Shown: positions 15,195 to 23,477, numbered from the stretch's first letter. The stretch: DNA of 32,557 nt from an uncultured Thermomicrobiales bacterium (GCA_902806415.1 CADCWN010000202.1:1-32557); one strand, 5' to 3'. Made by a program: numbers and translations. The notes: generated by a model from the letters alone, not told the origin.

Positions 15195-15301
15195 AACGTT
15201 CGCAGGAGACACGGAGACACGGAGGGGGCGGGGAGTGACGAGTGACGAATACATATCTTCCTCCCGTCCTTCTCCGTGTCTCCGTGTCTCCTGCGAACGT
15301 T
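15195..15301. repeat. Intergenic inverted repeat built from tandem words
   Basis: Two perfectly complementary 30-base arms (15195-15224 and 15272-15301) contain GAGACACG repeated with an 8-base period. The 47-base spacer carries the heptamer AGTGACG twice in tandem (15234-15247). The element fills the gap between the ThDP enzyme and the Ldh2-type gene, ending 22 bases before the latter's ATG and close to its ribosome-binding site. Confidence 0.9.
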
Positions 15302-15322
15302 CCCTCTTGATAGGAGGTGAAG

Positions 15323-16360
15323 ATGCCGACCGTGCGCGTGGACGACCTGCGGACACTCGGCGAGGCGATCTTCCGCGCCGCAGGGGCTACGCCGGAGAAT
15401 GCCGCCGGGGTGACCGCCTCGCTCGTCGGGGCGAATCTGGCAGGGCATGACTCCCACGGCGTGCTGCGCATCCCGAGCTGTATCGAGGAGATTAAGCAAG
15501 GCGGTCTCAAGCCCGCCGCCACCCCGACGGTGACGCACGAGACTCCCGCGACGGCGGTGGTCGATGGCGGCGCAACATTCGGCCAGCTTGGCGCGCGACT
15601 GACGGCGACTCTGGCGGCGGAGAAGGCCAAAGCGCTGGGACTCGGCGCGGCAACGGCGTTTGGCTGCGCGCATACCGGACGAATCGGCGAATGGGCCGAG
15701 ACCGGCACGCAGGAAGGCTTCATCACCTTCGCGGCGGCGGCGGGCGAGCACGGGCCGTTCCAGACGGTCCCGTTCGGTGGGCGAGAGCGGGCGCTCGGGA
15801 CCAATCCATTCGCCTGGGCAATCCCACACGCGAGCGGCGCGCCACCGATCCTCCTCGACTACGCGACAAGCGCGGTGGCGCGCGGCAAGCTGCTGGTGGC
15901 GCGCGACGCCGGCAAGGCGGTCCCCGAGGGCTGGATCATCGACCGCGACGGCCAGCCGACGACCGACGTGGGAGATTTCTTCGCGGGTGGCGCGCTCCTC
16001 CCCTTCGCGGGACACAAAGGCTACGCGATGTCGGTGATCGTCGAGATGCTGGCGGCGGGGTTGAGCGGCGGGCAGCGCACCCCGCCCGGCGAACACGACT
16101 CCTGCCTCTTCGTCGCCTGCTTCGCGCCATCCGCCTTCGGCCCTGCCGACGACTTCGCGGCGAGTGTCGAGCGGATCGCGAACCGACTCGCCGAGCAGCC
16201 TCCAGCAGTCGGCTTCGAGATGGTCCTGCTGCCGGGTGAGCCGGAGACGCACAGCCGCCGCGAGCGCGAGCACGACGGCGTACCGCTGGCCGACGCCACC
16301 TGGGACGCGATCATGCGCGTGGCGCGCGAATTGGACGTAACACATCCCGCCATCGCCTAA
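15323..16360 (+). CDS. Malate/L-lactate dehydrogenase family oxidoreductase (Ldh2/YbiC type)
   Basis: A 345-residue NAD(P)-dependent 2-hydroxyacid dehydrogenase of the type-2 malate/L-lactate dehydrogenase family, unrelated to classical Rossmann LDH. Visible signatures are HDSHGVLRIPSCIEEIKQG near the N-terminus, an AHTGRIGEWAE segment at the position of the catalytic SNHFG-type loop, GTNPFAWAIP and GHKGYAMSVIVEML. The ATG at 15323 has GGAGGT five bases upstream; the GTG at 15317 overlaps that site and is rejected. It follows the ThDP enzyme on the same strand, with an inverted-repeat element between. Relatives include ureidoglycolate and sulfolactate dehydrogenases, so the substrate is open. 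Confidence 0.85.
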   Translation: MPTVRVDDLRTLGEAIFRAAGATPENAAGVTASLVGANLAGHDSHGVLRIPSCIEEIKQGGLKPAATPTVTHETPATAVVDGGATFGQLGARLTATLAAEKAKALGLGAATAFGCAHTGRIGEWAETGTQEGFITFAAAAGEHGPFQTVPFGGRERALGTNPFAWAIPHASGAPPILLDYATSAVARGKLLVARDAGKAVPEGWIIDRDGQPTTDVGDFFAGGALLPFAGHKGYAMSVIVEMLAAGLSGGQRTPPGEHDSCLFVACFAPSAFGPADDFAASVERIANRLAEQPPAVGFEMVLLPGEPETHSRREREHDGVPLADATWDAIMRVARELDVTHPAIA

Positions 16361-16382
16361 CCCGCTGCCGGGCAATCTCCTC

Positions 16383-16415
16383 ACCCTCCCCGCGTCGGGG
16401 AGGGTCGCCGCCGGG
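16383..16415. repeat. Intergenic hairpin repeat, copy 2
   Basis: ACCCTCCCCG-CGT-CGGGGAGGGT forms a perfect 10-bp stem with a 3-base loop 22 bases after the Ldh2-type stop. It continues with the same TCGCCGCCGGG string as copy 1 at 8579-8597. It could terminate transcription or simply be a dispersed repeat. Confidence 0.65.
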
Positions 16416-16505
16416 GCGGCGGGGAGAGGTCCATCCGCCCTGCCTTCCCGCCAGCACCGACAGTACACTACGCCAACACGCGCGACGATCGACGAAAGGA
16501 CGCGG

Positions 16506-17306
16506 ATGAGCGTGGACCAGCACCACCCGGCGGCCCCGGAGCGTTATATGGGTGGGGATCTCGCGGGGGCGACGCGGTTCCCCGAGTTCCCGCGCTCGGC
16601 CCAATATCAGCCGGAGTGGATGCTCGAGAACCTGATGGGGCCGAATGCGGTCTGGCTGACCGAGGCGCTCTGCGAACGGCTGGACCTGCGACCGGGGATG
16701 CACGTGCTGGACATGGGCTGCGGCAAGGCGATGAGCGCGATCTTCCTGGCGCGCGAGTTCGGCGTCCAGGTCTGGGCGACCGATCTCTGGATCGCGGCGA
16801 GCGACAACTGGGCGCGCATCCGCGAGGCGGGGCTGGCAGACCGGATCTTCCCGATCCATGCCGAGGCGCACGCCCTGCCGTTCGCCGACGGCTTCTTCGA
16901 CGCGGCGGTGAGCGCCGATGCCTACCACTACTTCGGCACCGACAATCTCTACCTGAGCTACTACGCGCGCTTCGTGCGACCGGGCGGGCAGTTGGGGATC
17001 GTCGTGCCGGGACTGCGCGATGAGTTCGCCGACGGCGTACCGCCGCACCTCGCGCCGTACTGGGAGCCCGACTTCTGGAGTTTTCATAGCCCCGCCTGGT
17101 GGCGAGCGCACTGGGAGCGAACGGGGCTGGTCGAGGTGGCCGTCGCGGACATGGTACCGCGTGGCTGGGAGCACTGGCTCCGCTGGCTGGAAGTTGCCAC
17201 GGCGCACGGCTACCCGAGCAACGAGCGCGAGACGGAGATGGTGCGCATCGATGCCGGGCGCACTCTCGGGTTCACGCGCCTGATCGCGCGAAAGGTCGAG
17301 GGGTAG
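16506..17306 (+). CDS. SAM-dependent class I methyltransferase
   Basis: A 266-residue cytosolic methyltransferase. Motif I is VLDMGCGKAMSAIFLAREFG, the acidic post-I position is WATDLW, and motifs II/III appear as FFDAAVSADAYHYF and VRPGGQLGIVVPGL. Several aromatic-rich stretches (PYWEPDFWSFHSPAWW) lie in the C-terminal half. Such proteins are often labelled UbiE-like or methyltransferase domain-containing without known substrate. The ATG at 16506 has GGA about eight bases upstream. The stop is followed three bases later by the start of the GH5 gene, so the two are probably co-transcribed. Confidence 0.75.
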   Translation: MSVDQHHPAAPERYMGGDLAGATRFPEFPRSAQYQPEWMLENLMGPNAVWLTEALCERLDLRPGMHVLDMGCGKAMSAIFLAREFGVQVWATDLWIAASDNWARIREAGLADRIFPIHAEAHALPFADGFFDAAVSADAYHYFGTDNLYLSYYARFVRPGGQLGIVVPGLRDEFADGVPPHLAPYWEPDFWSFHSPAWWRAHWERTGLVEVAVADMVPRGWEHWLRWLEVATAHGYPSNERETEMVRIDAGRTLGFTRLIARKVEG

Positions 17307-17309
17307 CTG

Positions 17310-19061
17310 TTGGCGCGACGGGCGATCGCCTCCAAGCGGTTCAGGAACAGCCCTGGTATCGGCGCACCGCGCACCGGTTGGCGAATCGCGCTCGCATTCT
17401 GCCTGCTCTTCATCTTCCTCACGTTGACGCCCGCCGCGCGCCCGGTCGCCGCCGAAACGCCAGCGCGCGGCTTGCGGGTCGAAGGGGCGCAACTGATCGA
17501 CGCCCGTGGGCAGCCGGTACGGCTCCTCGGGGTCAACCGCGCCGGCACCGAATACGCCTGCATCCAGGGCTGGGGGCTCTTCGACGGCCCGCACGACGCG
17601 GCCTCGGTCGCCGCGATCCGCTCCTGGGGGAGCAACGCCGTCCGCGTCCCGCTCAACGAGCACTGCTGGCTGGGGCTGGACACGGTGGCGGAGGGGCTCG
17701 GCGGCGAGGCGTATCGGGCGGCGATCCGCGAGTGGGTCGGCACGCTGCGCGCGGCGGGGCTCTATGTCATCCTCGATCTGCACTGGGCCGCGCCAGCGGG
17801 CTTGCGCGCCGATCGGCTGCGCCCGATGCCCGATCGCGACCATGCGCCGGAGTTCTGGCGTCAGGTGGCGTCGGCCTATCGCGACGACGGCGCGATCCTC
17901 TTCGACCTCTACAACGAGCCGTTCCCCGATTTCAATCGCAATACCGAGGAAGCCTAGCGCTGCTGGCGCGATGGCGGCACCTGTCGCGGCTTCGACTACA
18001 CCGCCGCCGGGATGCAGGAGTTGGTGGACGCGATGCGCGGCACCGGCGCGCGCAACGTCATCCTGCTCGGCGGGGTGCAATACGCTAACGGCTTCTCCCG
18101 CTTCCGCACCTACGCCCCGCGCGATCCGCTGAATAATCTCGCCGCCTCCTGGCACTCCTACAACTTCATGCACTGGGACAACGAGACGACCTGGGACGCG
18201 CAGATCGGTATCCCCACCGCCGGGGTGCCGCTGATCGCCGGTGAGATCGGCCAGGATGACTGCAAGACCGCCTTCCTGGAGCGAACCCTGCGCTGGCTCG
18301 ACGCGCGCGAGGCCAGCTACCTCGGTTGGGCCTGGAATACTTGGGCGCGCTGCGACGGCCCGGTCCTGATCGACGATTACGACGGCACGCCGTCCGCAAT
18401 GGGCCGGGGGCTCTACGACCATCTGGTGCAACTCGGCCCGGCGCCGCTCGCGCCCCGGCCCGGCGAGACGAGCGGCGGCGCGGGGGAGATCGATCCGTCC
18501 GCGCCGGTCGCCGCGCCGGACCCGACGAGCGCGCTGATCCTCTACGATGATGTCGTTCCGGCCCCGTTCTGGGTCCGACCGGTCGGAGTCAACGCCACCG
18601 ACCCCTGCGACGGGCAGACGCGGGTCGGCGGGCGTTGTTCCTACGCCCTCTCGCTCAGTTCATGGGGGGCGCTGAGTATCGGAAGCGATGGTGGCTTCGC
18701 GACGGGCGGGTATGACCGACTCGAATGGTCGTTCAATACCCACTGGCAATCGCTGGCAAACTTCTCGATCGCCCTGACCGCGCAGAATAGCGGCGAGGCA
18801 ATCCGCGCAATCCCGCTCGATCAGGCCACGATCCTGGCCGACCTCGGCGATGGCTGGGTCCGCCTGGCCGTGCCGATGGCCGACCTCAACCCCGACGGCG
18901 GGGCGATCGGCGCGCTGATCCTGCGCAACGCCAGCGGGCGCGACCTCGGCACAATCCACCTCGACGACGTGCGCTTCGTGCCGGACACGGACAGCCTCGG
19001 CGTGGCGCTGACCGCCGGGGCACAGGCGACCGCTATCGATCGGCCCGCAGCGGCGCGCTGA
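17310..19061 (+). pseudogene. GH5-type secreted glycoside hydrolase interrupted by an in-frame TAG
   Basis: Read through one stop, this is a 583-codon gene. Residues 22-48 form a signal peptide or anchor. A (beta/alpha)8 cellulase-like domain follows with the acid/base Glu in DLYNEPF (E203) and the nucleophile Glu in IAGEIGQDD (E312), then a C-terminal beta-rich domain (about residues 410-560) resembling a carbohydrate-binding module. Codon 216 (17955-17957) is TAG, flanked by NTEEA and RCWRDGG in the same frame with no indel; related proteins usually have Trp here, so TGG to TAG is the simplest change. The truncated product would keep E203 but lose E312. The TTG start at 17310 follows a GAGGGG tract. 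A recent nonsense mutation, a sequencing error or suppression are all possible. Confidence 0.8.
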
Positions 19062-19172
19062 CGGCCTGCGGGGATTCTGCGGTATTGCCTGGAAATGGGT
19101 GAGCACGTCTACGTGCCAGCGACGAGATAGGGGTCGGCACGGGGGTGGATGGAGATCGGAGGGTTTTTTCGA

Positions 19173-19334
19173 TTAGGACAGGCCGGTAAACGTCGCATCG
19201 CTTGATATATCGATCATGTCCGCGTTGTTGAAGCGGGCGTCTTTCCCAACCGCAATCAATTGCCCGCCGCGAGCAGCACACCACAGGGCATGGCGGATAT
19301 GATCGTGGTCCCGCTCGGGGTGCTTGTTCGTCAT
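19173..19334 (-). pseudogene. Truncated HEPN (DUF86-like) partner of the MNT nucleotidyltransferase
   Basis: An ATG at 19334 overlaps the stop of the nucleotidyltransferase gene (ATGA overlap), the usual arrangement of MNT-HEPN pairs. The frame encodes only 53 residues (MTNKHPERDHDHIRHALWCA, then ARGGQLIAVGKDARFNNADM) before TAA. This resembles the first helices of DUF86 HEPN proteins, normally about 110 residues. The C-terminal RxxxxxH ribonuclease motif is absent, and I did not find it in the other frames downstream. It is probably a decayed toxin gene. Too short for the ORF track. Confidence 0.5.
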
Positions 19335-19630
19335 AGCGTTACAAGGTCCCCCGCGATCGCCTGGCGCAGGCGCTCACTCATTCGCGGCGAGCTGAGTGTA
19401 ATCTGCACAGCATGGCCGAGGAGGGCTTCGAGGGCGACGATGAGATCGCCGGGGAAGAAAGGCGGCGTGATCTCGGCGGGCGTGACGAGGAAATCGATAT
19501 CGCTCGTCTCGTCGGCCTCATCGCGGGCGACGGAGCCGAAAAGCTGGATGTCCGACGCCCCATGTGCGCGTGCTATGCGGACGATCTCCTCCCGCCGCGC
19601 CAAGACAGCTCGTCTGGTGAGTGTCGCCAT
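19331..19630 (-). CDS. MNT-type minimal nucleotidyltransferase (antitoxin-like)
   Basis: A 99-residue nucleotidyltransferase-fold protein. The signature GSVARDEADETSDIDFLV contains the GS motif and the DxD metal-binding pair of the pol-beta superfamily. It starts MATLTRRAVLARREEIVRIA. In established MNT-HEPN systems such proteins AMPylate and neutralise a HEPN ribonuclease. The ATG at 19630 has GGAGGGG just upstream; the 18-residue longer track start is rejected. Its coupled downstream partner is truncated, so this may be an orphan antitoxin. Confidence 0.8.
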   Translation of the reverse strand: MATLTRRAVLARREEIVRIARAHGASDIQLFGSVARDEADETSDIDFLVTPAEITPPFFPGDLIVALEALLGHAVQITLSSPRMSERLRQAIAGDLVTL

Positions 19631-19860
19631 CCAGCCCCTCCACTCCTTTCCCACAGTATATCGGAGATCAGAGCATACTCCCACAGCGCGAGAAGCGTCT
19701 ACCTATTCCACCCTAACAGAGCATTAGCGATTCTTTGGGAAGTATCTATGCGGCTTTCTTACAACGGTTGTCATTGAGCCTGCCCACCATCAGCGACGGA
19801 AGCCCATCCTTTCTTCTCTCGCAGAATTACCGGTGGCATACAATCTTCAGTCATCCTTGA

Positions 19861-20688
19861 TTACCCGCACAGGAATGCCTCGACCGCCGCGATGAAGGCT
19901 TCCTCGCGCTCGACATGGATAAGGTGGCCGGTGTCGGGGAATTCGACGACTTGGGCATCGGGGCGTGCGGCGAGGAGTTCGTCGCGCCCGCGCTCGCTGA
20001 GTGCGCCGCCAAACTGTGGATCGGCGCGGAGGATAAGCGTTGGCTGTGTGGAATCCGCGAGGATACCGGGCAGGTCGAGCGGGATGCCGTTGTTGCGCAA
20101 GGCGCGGAACGGGCCGTCGGCGGTGTTGATCAGGGCGCGGGCGCTCAGTTCATTGGTGGCGCGGTCGCGCGTCGGGTAGAGATCGGATAAGCCCTCGACG
20201 ACCTCCTCGAACGGCAGTTGCTTGAGTTCGAGCAGCGCGCCGAGCCAGGCCGCGCGACCGCGCGGGTCGGCACCGGGGCTGTGCGGCGGGTCTTCGAGGA
20301 TGAGCCGTGCGATCCGCCCCGGCGTCTCAACGACGGTTTGCGCCGCCACGAGCGAGCCGAGCGAGAACCCGAGCAGCGCCACCCGCTCGTGACCCAACCG
20401 TGCGAGCACCCCCCGCACGTCGGCGGCATAGTCCGTGATCGCGTAGCCGTCGGCGGGCTTGTCGCTGTCGCCATGCCCGCGCAAATCGAGGGCATAGAGC
20501 GTCTGCTCCCGCACCAGCCGCGCGGCCAGGCGCTCGAAGATCCGCCAGGTATCCCAGATGCCGTGCAGCATGATCAGCGGCGGTCGCCCGCTCGGGCCGT
20601 GCCACGCGACGGCGTGGATACGAAGGGGGGAAGTTGAAGGTCGAAGGTCGAAGGTCGTATGCGACGGTCTAATTGTGCTCCCGTCCAC
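19861..20688 (-). CDS. Alpha/beta-fold hydrolase
   Basis: A 275-residue hydrolase with the oxyanion HG motif (MLHGIWDTW), the nucleophile elbow GFSLGS, an acid residue likely in LRADPQ, and the catalytic His in FPDTGHLIHVE. DLRGHGDSDKP is typical of the esterase/haloperoxidase-like group. Substrate unknown. The GTG at 20688 is preferred: AGGGGAG lies about six bases upstream, while the track ORF begins inside repeat DNA. Its first residues (TTFDLRPSTS) are encoded by a tandem GAAGGTC array, so the mature fold starts only at about residue 22. Repeat-derived codons thus form part of the N-terminus. Confidence 0.8.
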   Translation of the reverse strand: MDGSTIRPSHTTFDLRPSTSPLRIHAVAWHGPSGRPPLIMLHGIWDTWRIFERLAARLVREQTLYALDLRGHGDSDKPADGYAITDYAADVRGVLARLGHERVALLGFSLGSLVAAQTVVETPGRIARLILEDPPHSPGADPRGRAAWLGALLELKQLPFEEVVEGLSDLYPTRDRATNELSARALINTADGPFRALRNNGIPLDLPGILADSTQPTLILRADPQFGGALSERGRDELLAARPDAQVVEFPDTGHLIHVEREEAFIAAVEAFLCG

Positions 20689-20771
20689 ATCATCTCCCCT
20701 ATTCGCCATTCGCACCCATCGCCCGTCATTCGGCACCCCTGCCACTCGGCACTCGGCACTCGGCACTCGGC
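20636..20771. repeat. Heptamer word arrays flanking the alpha/beta hydrolase start
   Basis: GAAGGTC occurs three times in tandem at 20636-20656 inside the hydrolase 5' end. ACTCGGC occurs four times in tandem at 20744-20771, preceded by degenerate seven-base words (ATTCGCC, ATTCGCA, ATCGCCC). The second array runs up to within six bases of the PsiE-like stop codon. Confidence 0.9.
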
Positions 20772-20776
20772 ACCCG

Positions 20777-21355
20777 TTACCCTCCCTCGCGGCGGCTCAC
20801 CAGGAAGAGGGCGAGCGCGACGATCAGGATGAGGCCACCCTCGACGACCAACTCGATGATCGCATGGTTAAAATCGTCCCCTTTAAGATCCTTGAGCGAG
20901 AGTTCGGCCCCGACGGAGAGGATACGTCGCACCGATGAGATGATCGCGACGGTCAGGAAGGGGCGCACCGAACTGGTGCGGGTGGTGATGAAGGTCATGA
21001 TGGTGCGAATGATCTCGACCAGGATGAGAACCAGCAGCAACTCGCTGAGGAGATTGGTGAGCGTGGTCGGCACCCCGTCGGCGAGATTCCTCGGGATACT
21101 GAAAAGCGCATACGCGAGCGCCGCCAGCGCCACCACGATCAGCAGGAGCCCGACGGCACCGTAGAGGAGCAGGGTCGCACCGTCGAAGAACGGCTCGAGG
21201 CGCCCCACGAAGTACTGCTGCTGGCGTGTACCGGGGGTTCCCTCTTCCTCCGCAACGGCATCGGCGACGGAAAGCGCCCCCTTGGCTGGTTTCCCTCCTT
21301 CGGGCTGAAGCTCCTCGGGCTCTCGCGGCGGGTCTTCTCGTTGCTCGTCCGGCAT
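20777..21355 (-). CDS. PsiE-like membrane protein
   Basis: A 192-residue protein with an acidic, Pro-rich N-terminal region of about 60 residues and four predicted transmembrane helices. LLLVLILVEIIRTIMTFI followed by VRPFLTVAIISSVRRIL matches the PsiE (phosphate-starvation-inducible E) family core. The E. coli member is induced by phosphate limitation; its biochemical role is unknown, and no Pho box was recognised here. The ATG at 21355 has TGAGGGG just upstream. The gene lies between an Hsp70-like gene and an alpha/beta hydrolase on the same strand. Confidence 0.7.
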   Translation of the reverse strand: MPDEQREDPPREPEELQPEGGKPAKGALSVADAVAEEEGTPGTRQQQYFVGRLEPFFDGATLLLYGAVGLLLIVVALAALAYALFSIPRNLADGVPTTLTNLLSELLLVLILVEIIRTIMTFITTRTSSVRPFLTVAIISSVRRILSVGAELSLKDLKGDDFNHAIIELVVEGGLILIVALALFLVSRREGG

Positions 21356-21500
21356 CGCCCCTCACTCTCAGAACCCTTCGCGGTGCTGTCCCCCTCGCCA
21401 AGTTGTGGCCGAACGAAGACGCCGGGGACATCACACAGCCACTTACTTGAGCATTGCTTCCGCAAATTGCGAGCCGCAACGCTGCGGTGCTCGCTCTTGC

Positions 21501-22868
21501 TCAGGCGGTGCGCGCGGAAGTCCCCTGCCCGGCGGCGCTGAGCGCGAGGCCGGTGGCGACGGAGGTGAAAGCATCCTGGAAGCGCAGCTTCTCGGCCCCG
21601 AACTTCTCGGACAGCATCCGCTGGAAGCGCGGGATCCCCGACGAACCACCGGTGCGAAGGACCGCGTCGATCTGGCCCGGCGCGACCCCGGCGGCGCGCA
21701 GCGCGGCGTCGAGGCAGCGCTCCGCCTGGCGCACGCGCGAGCCGATCAGCGCGTCGAACTCCTTGCGCGTGATCGGCTCGTTGATGGCGATCGCCTCCTC
21801 GAAGAACGCGACTTGATCGCGCTCACAACGCGAGAGCCCGATCTTGACGCGCTCGACCTCGCGGAAGAGCGGCCAGCCGTAGTTGCCGCGCACCAGGGCG
21901 ATCAGGGCGCGCACCTGGCGTTGCGCGGCGCGGTCGGTCTGGTGGGTGAGGCTGTCGAGGAAATTGATCACGCGGATGTCGTTGAGGACCGGGATCGTGT
22001 ACCAGCGCCGGATCGCCTCGATGATATGGCGCGGCATCGGCAGCCGCTGCTCCCCCCAGTGCAAATCCTCCCCGAAATATTTGAGCAGGCGACGGTCCAT
22101 GATGTCCTCGTCGAGGGTGTTGCCGCCGAGCGGGATCCCGGCGGTCGAGAGGACCTCGCGCGCCCCGCCGCCGATCCGCATCACCGTCACATCGAGCGTA
22201 CCGCCGCCGAAGTCGAAGACGATCACGTTGCTGGCCCGGGGCAACGTCGAGGCGAAATGGAGCCCGGCGGCGATCGGCTCAGGGACGAACGTGACCTCCC
22301 CGAAGCCGGCCGTCGCCAGCGCCGCCTCCATCCGTTCCAGCGCCAGGGTGTCGCCATCGGGATCGTTCTCCGCCCAGTGGACCGGTCGCCCGATCGTCGC
22401 GCGGCTGATTGGCCGCCCGAGCGCCTCCTCGGCGCGGCGTCGCATCTCGACCAGGAAGAGGGCGATCAGGTCTTCGAGGGTGCGGAACTGCCCGAAGGTG
22501 TCGGTCCCCTGATAGCTCGCGTCGGCGAGATAGCTCTTCAGCGCCTGGAAGAAGCGCCCCGGCTGCCCCACGTCGATGTTGAAGCGCACCACCTCGCGCC
22601 CGAAGACGGTGTCGATCTCCCGCTCCACCGCAACCTGCTGCCGGATCGTCGTGCGCCCCGCTTCGAGGCGCACGAAAGCGTTGATCGCGTCCTGCCCGAG
22701 GTGGGTCGCGCCCCCGCGCTCGATGTAGAGCAAGGTCGGCACAAGGGTCGATTCGGGATTGCCTCGGTCAAGGTGCAGCAGGCGCGGCGCACGCTCGCCC
22801 GGCTCGACCACGGCGATCGCTGAATTCGAGGTCCCGAAGTCGAAGCCGACGGCGATCTCATCGGACAT
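21501..22868 (-). CDS. YegD-type Hsp70-like ATPase
   Basis: A 455-residue actin-fold ATPase. The phosphate-1 motif is GFDFGTSNSAIAV, the phosphate-2 motif VFDFGGGTLDV, and a late adenosine-type motif is LRTGGSSGIPRFQ. It lacks the DnaK substrate-binding beta-sandwich and lid, as in the YegD subgroup, whose function is not established. The ATG at 22868 has AGGGGG about seven bases upstream; the 73 extra residues in the track are read from repeat DNA and rejected. A heptamer array lies 14 bases beyond the start, next to the ribosome-binding site. No DnaJ or GrpE gene is adjacent. Confidence 0.85.
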   Translation of the reverse strand: MSDEIAVGFDFGTSNSAIAVVEPGERAPRLLHLDRGNPESTLVPTLLYIERGGATHLGQDAINAFVRLEAGRTTIRQQVAVEREIDTVFGREVVRFNIDVGQPGRFFQALKSYLADASYQGTDTFGQFRTLEDLIALFLVEMRRRAEEALGRPISRATIGRPVHWAENDPDGDTLALERMEAALATAGFGEVTFVPEPIAAGLHFASTLPRASNVIVFDFGGGTLDVTVMRIGGGAREVLSTAGIPLGGNTLDEDIMDRRLLKYFGEDLHWGEQRLPMPRHIIEAIRRWYTIPVLNDIRVINFLDSLTHQTDRAAQRQVRALIALVRGNYGWPLFREVERVKIGLSRCERDQVAFFEEAIAINEPITRKEFDALIGSRVRQAERCLDAALRAAGVAPGQIDAVLRTGGSSGIPRFQRMLSEKFGAEKLRFQDAFTSVATGLALSAAGQGTSARTA

Positions 22869-22881
22869 GGTGTTCCCCCTG

Positions 22882-22909
22882 GGTCGAAGGTCGAAAGTCA
22901 AAGGTCGAA
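22882..22909. repeat. Heptamer tandem array upstream of the Hsp70-like gene
   Basis: GGTCGAA, GGTCGAA, AGTCAAA, GGTCGAA occur head to tail. The word is a rotation of the GAAGGTC word found in the alpha/beta hydrolase gene 2.2 kb away. Confidence 0.85.
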
Positions 22910-23222
22910 GGGGCAGCGTGGGCGGATCGTATTGTCGCGGTGCTGGGGGCGGCGCGCACCGACCCGATGAGGGGGATACCGCTGGCCTTTCGTACAGGGG
23001 TAACAGATCGCGGGTTTCAACGCACCATCTGGGGGAAAGGCGGCCAGGCACGCGAATGTTTGCTAAGCTCAGGGACGTGCTCTCCACGACTATCTCCTTG
23101 GCCTGCGGAAAGCGCCCGCTCGAAACCTTGACGCCAAAGCCGACCGCAGCAGAAGATGGACAAGGATGCGATGCGGCACACGATCGAGGCGCAGACGGCC
23201 AGGGATAGCGAAGAGAGAATCA
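22910..23222. other. Intergenic region before hicBA
   Basis: About 313 bases without a recognised gene between the divergent Hsp70-like and hicB starts. A 41-codon ORF from ATG 23155 overlaps hicB in another frame and matches nothing I recognise. No convincing promoter or operator palindrome was found. Confidence 0.5.
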
Positions 23223-23477
23223 ATGCTGAGCGCATATATCCGTGCTACGATGGCGCGCACTACCTACAAAGAGCTCGATGAGAGCGGCCGCTACTTCTTC
23301 GAGATCCCGGAACTCCAAGGGGTATGGGCGGACGCCGACACTATCGAGACGGGCCGCGCGGAATTGCAGGAAGTCTTGGAGGATTGGATCGCCCTCGGGT
23401 TATCGATGCACCAGGACTTCCCGATCCTCGACGGCATTGACATCAACCTCAAGCATGCCACGGGGATCGGTCACTGA
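23223..23477 (+). CDS. hicB: HicB-like antitoxin
   Basis: An 84-residue protein with the HicB partial RNase H-like fold. DESGRYFFEIPELQGVWADA, then TGRAELQEVLEDWIALGLSM fits the family core that binds and blocks HicA. Start at ATG 23223 with AAGAGAG upstream; the track start 19 codons earlier lacks a ribosome-binding site. Its TGA overlaps the ATG of hicA by one base, so translation is likely coupled. The antitoxin precedes the toxin, the reverse of the E. coli hicAB order but common elsewhere. No C-terminal DNA-binding domain is present, so this HicB may not itself repress the operon. Confidence 0.8.
   Translation: MLSAYIRATMARTTYKELDESGRYFFEIPELQGVWADADTIETGRAELQEVLEDWIALGLSMHQDFPILDGIDINLKHATGIGH

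Noticed and set aside
16311-18431. 706-residue minus-strand ORF opposite the methyltransferase and GH5 genes
   Set aside because: Arg/His/Ala-rich shadow with no motifs; the opposite strand carries clear SAM and GH5 signatures. It is open across the amber codon only because it is on the other strand.
17310-19061. Pyrrolysine or other programmed recoding at the GH5 TAG
   Set aside because: Nothing in the window (no Pyl genes, no special downstream structure) supports recoding; a TGG to TAG change is simpler.
20744-20771. ACTCGGC tandem repeats considered as a CRISPR-like array
   Set aside because: The words are contiguous 7-mers without spacers, so this is a tandem repeat, not a CRISPR array.
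23155-23280. 41-codon ORF overlapping the hicB start in another frame
   Set aside because: It overlaps a recognisable hicB and has no known family; probably chance.
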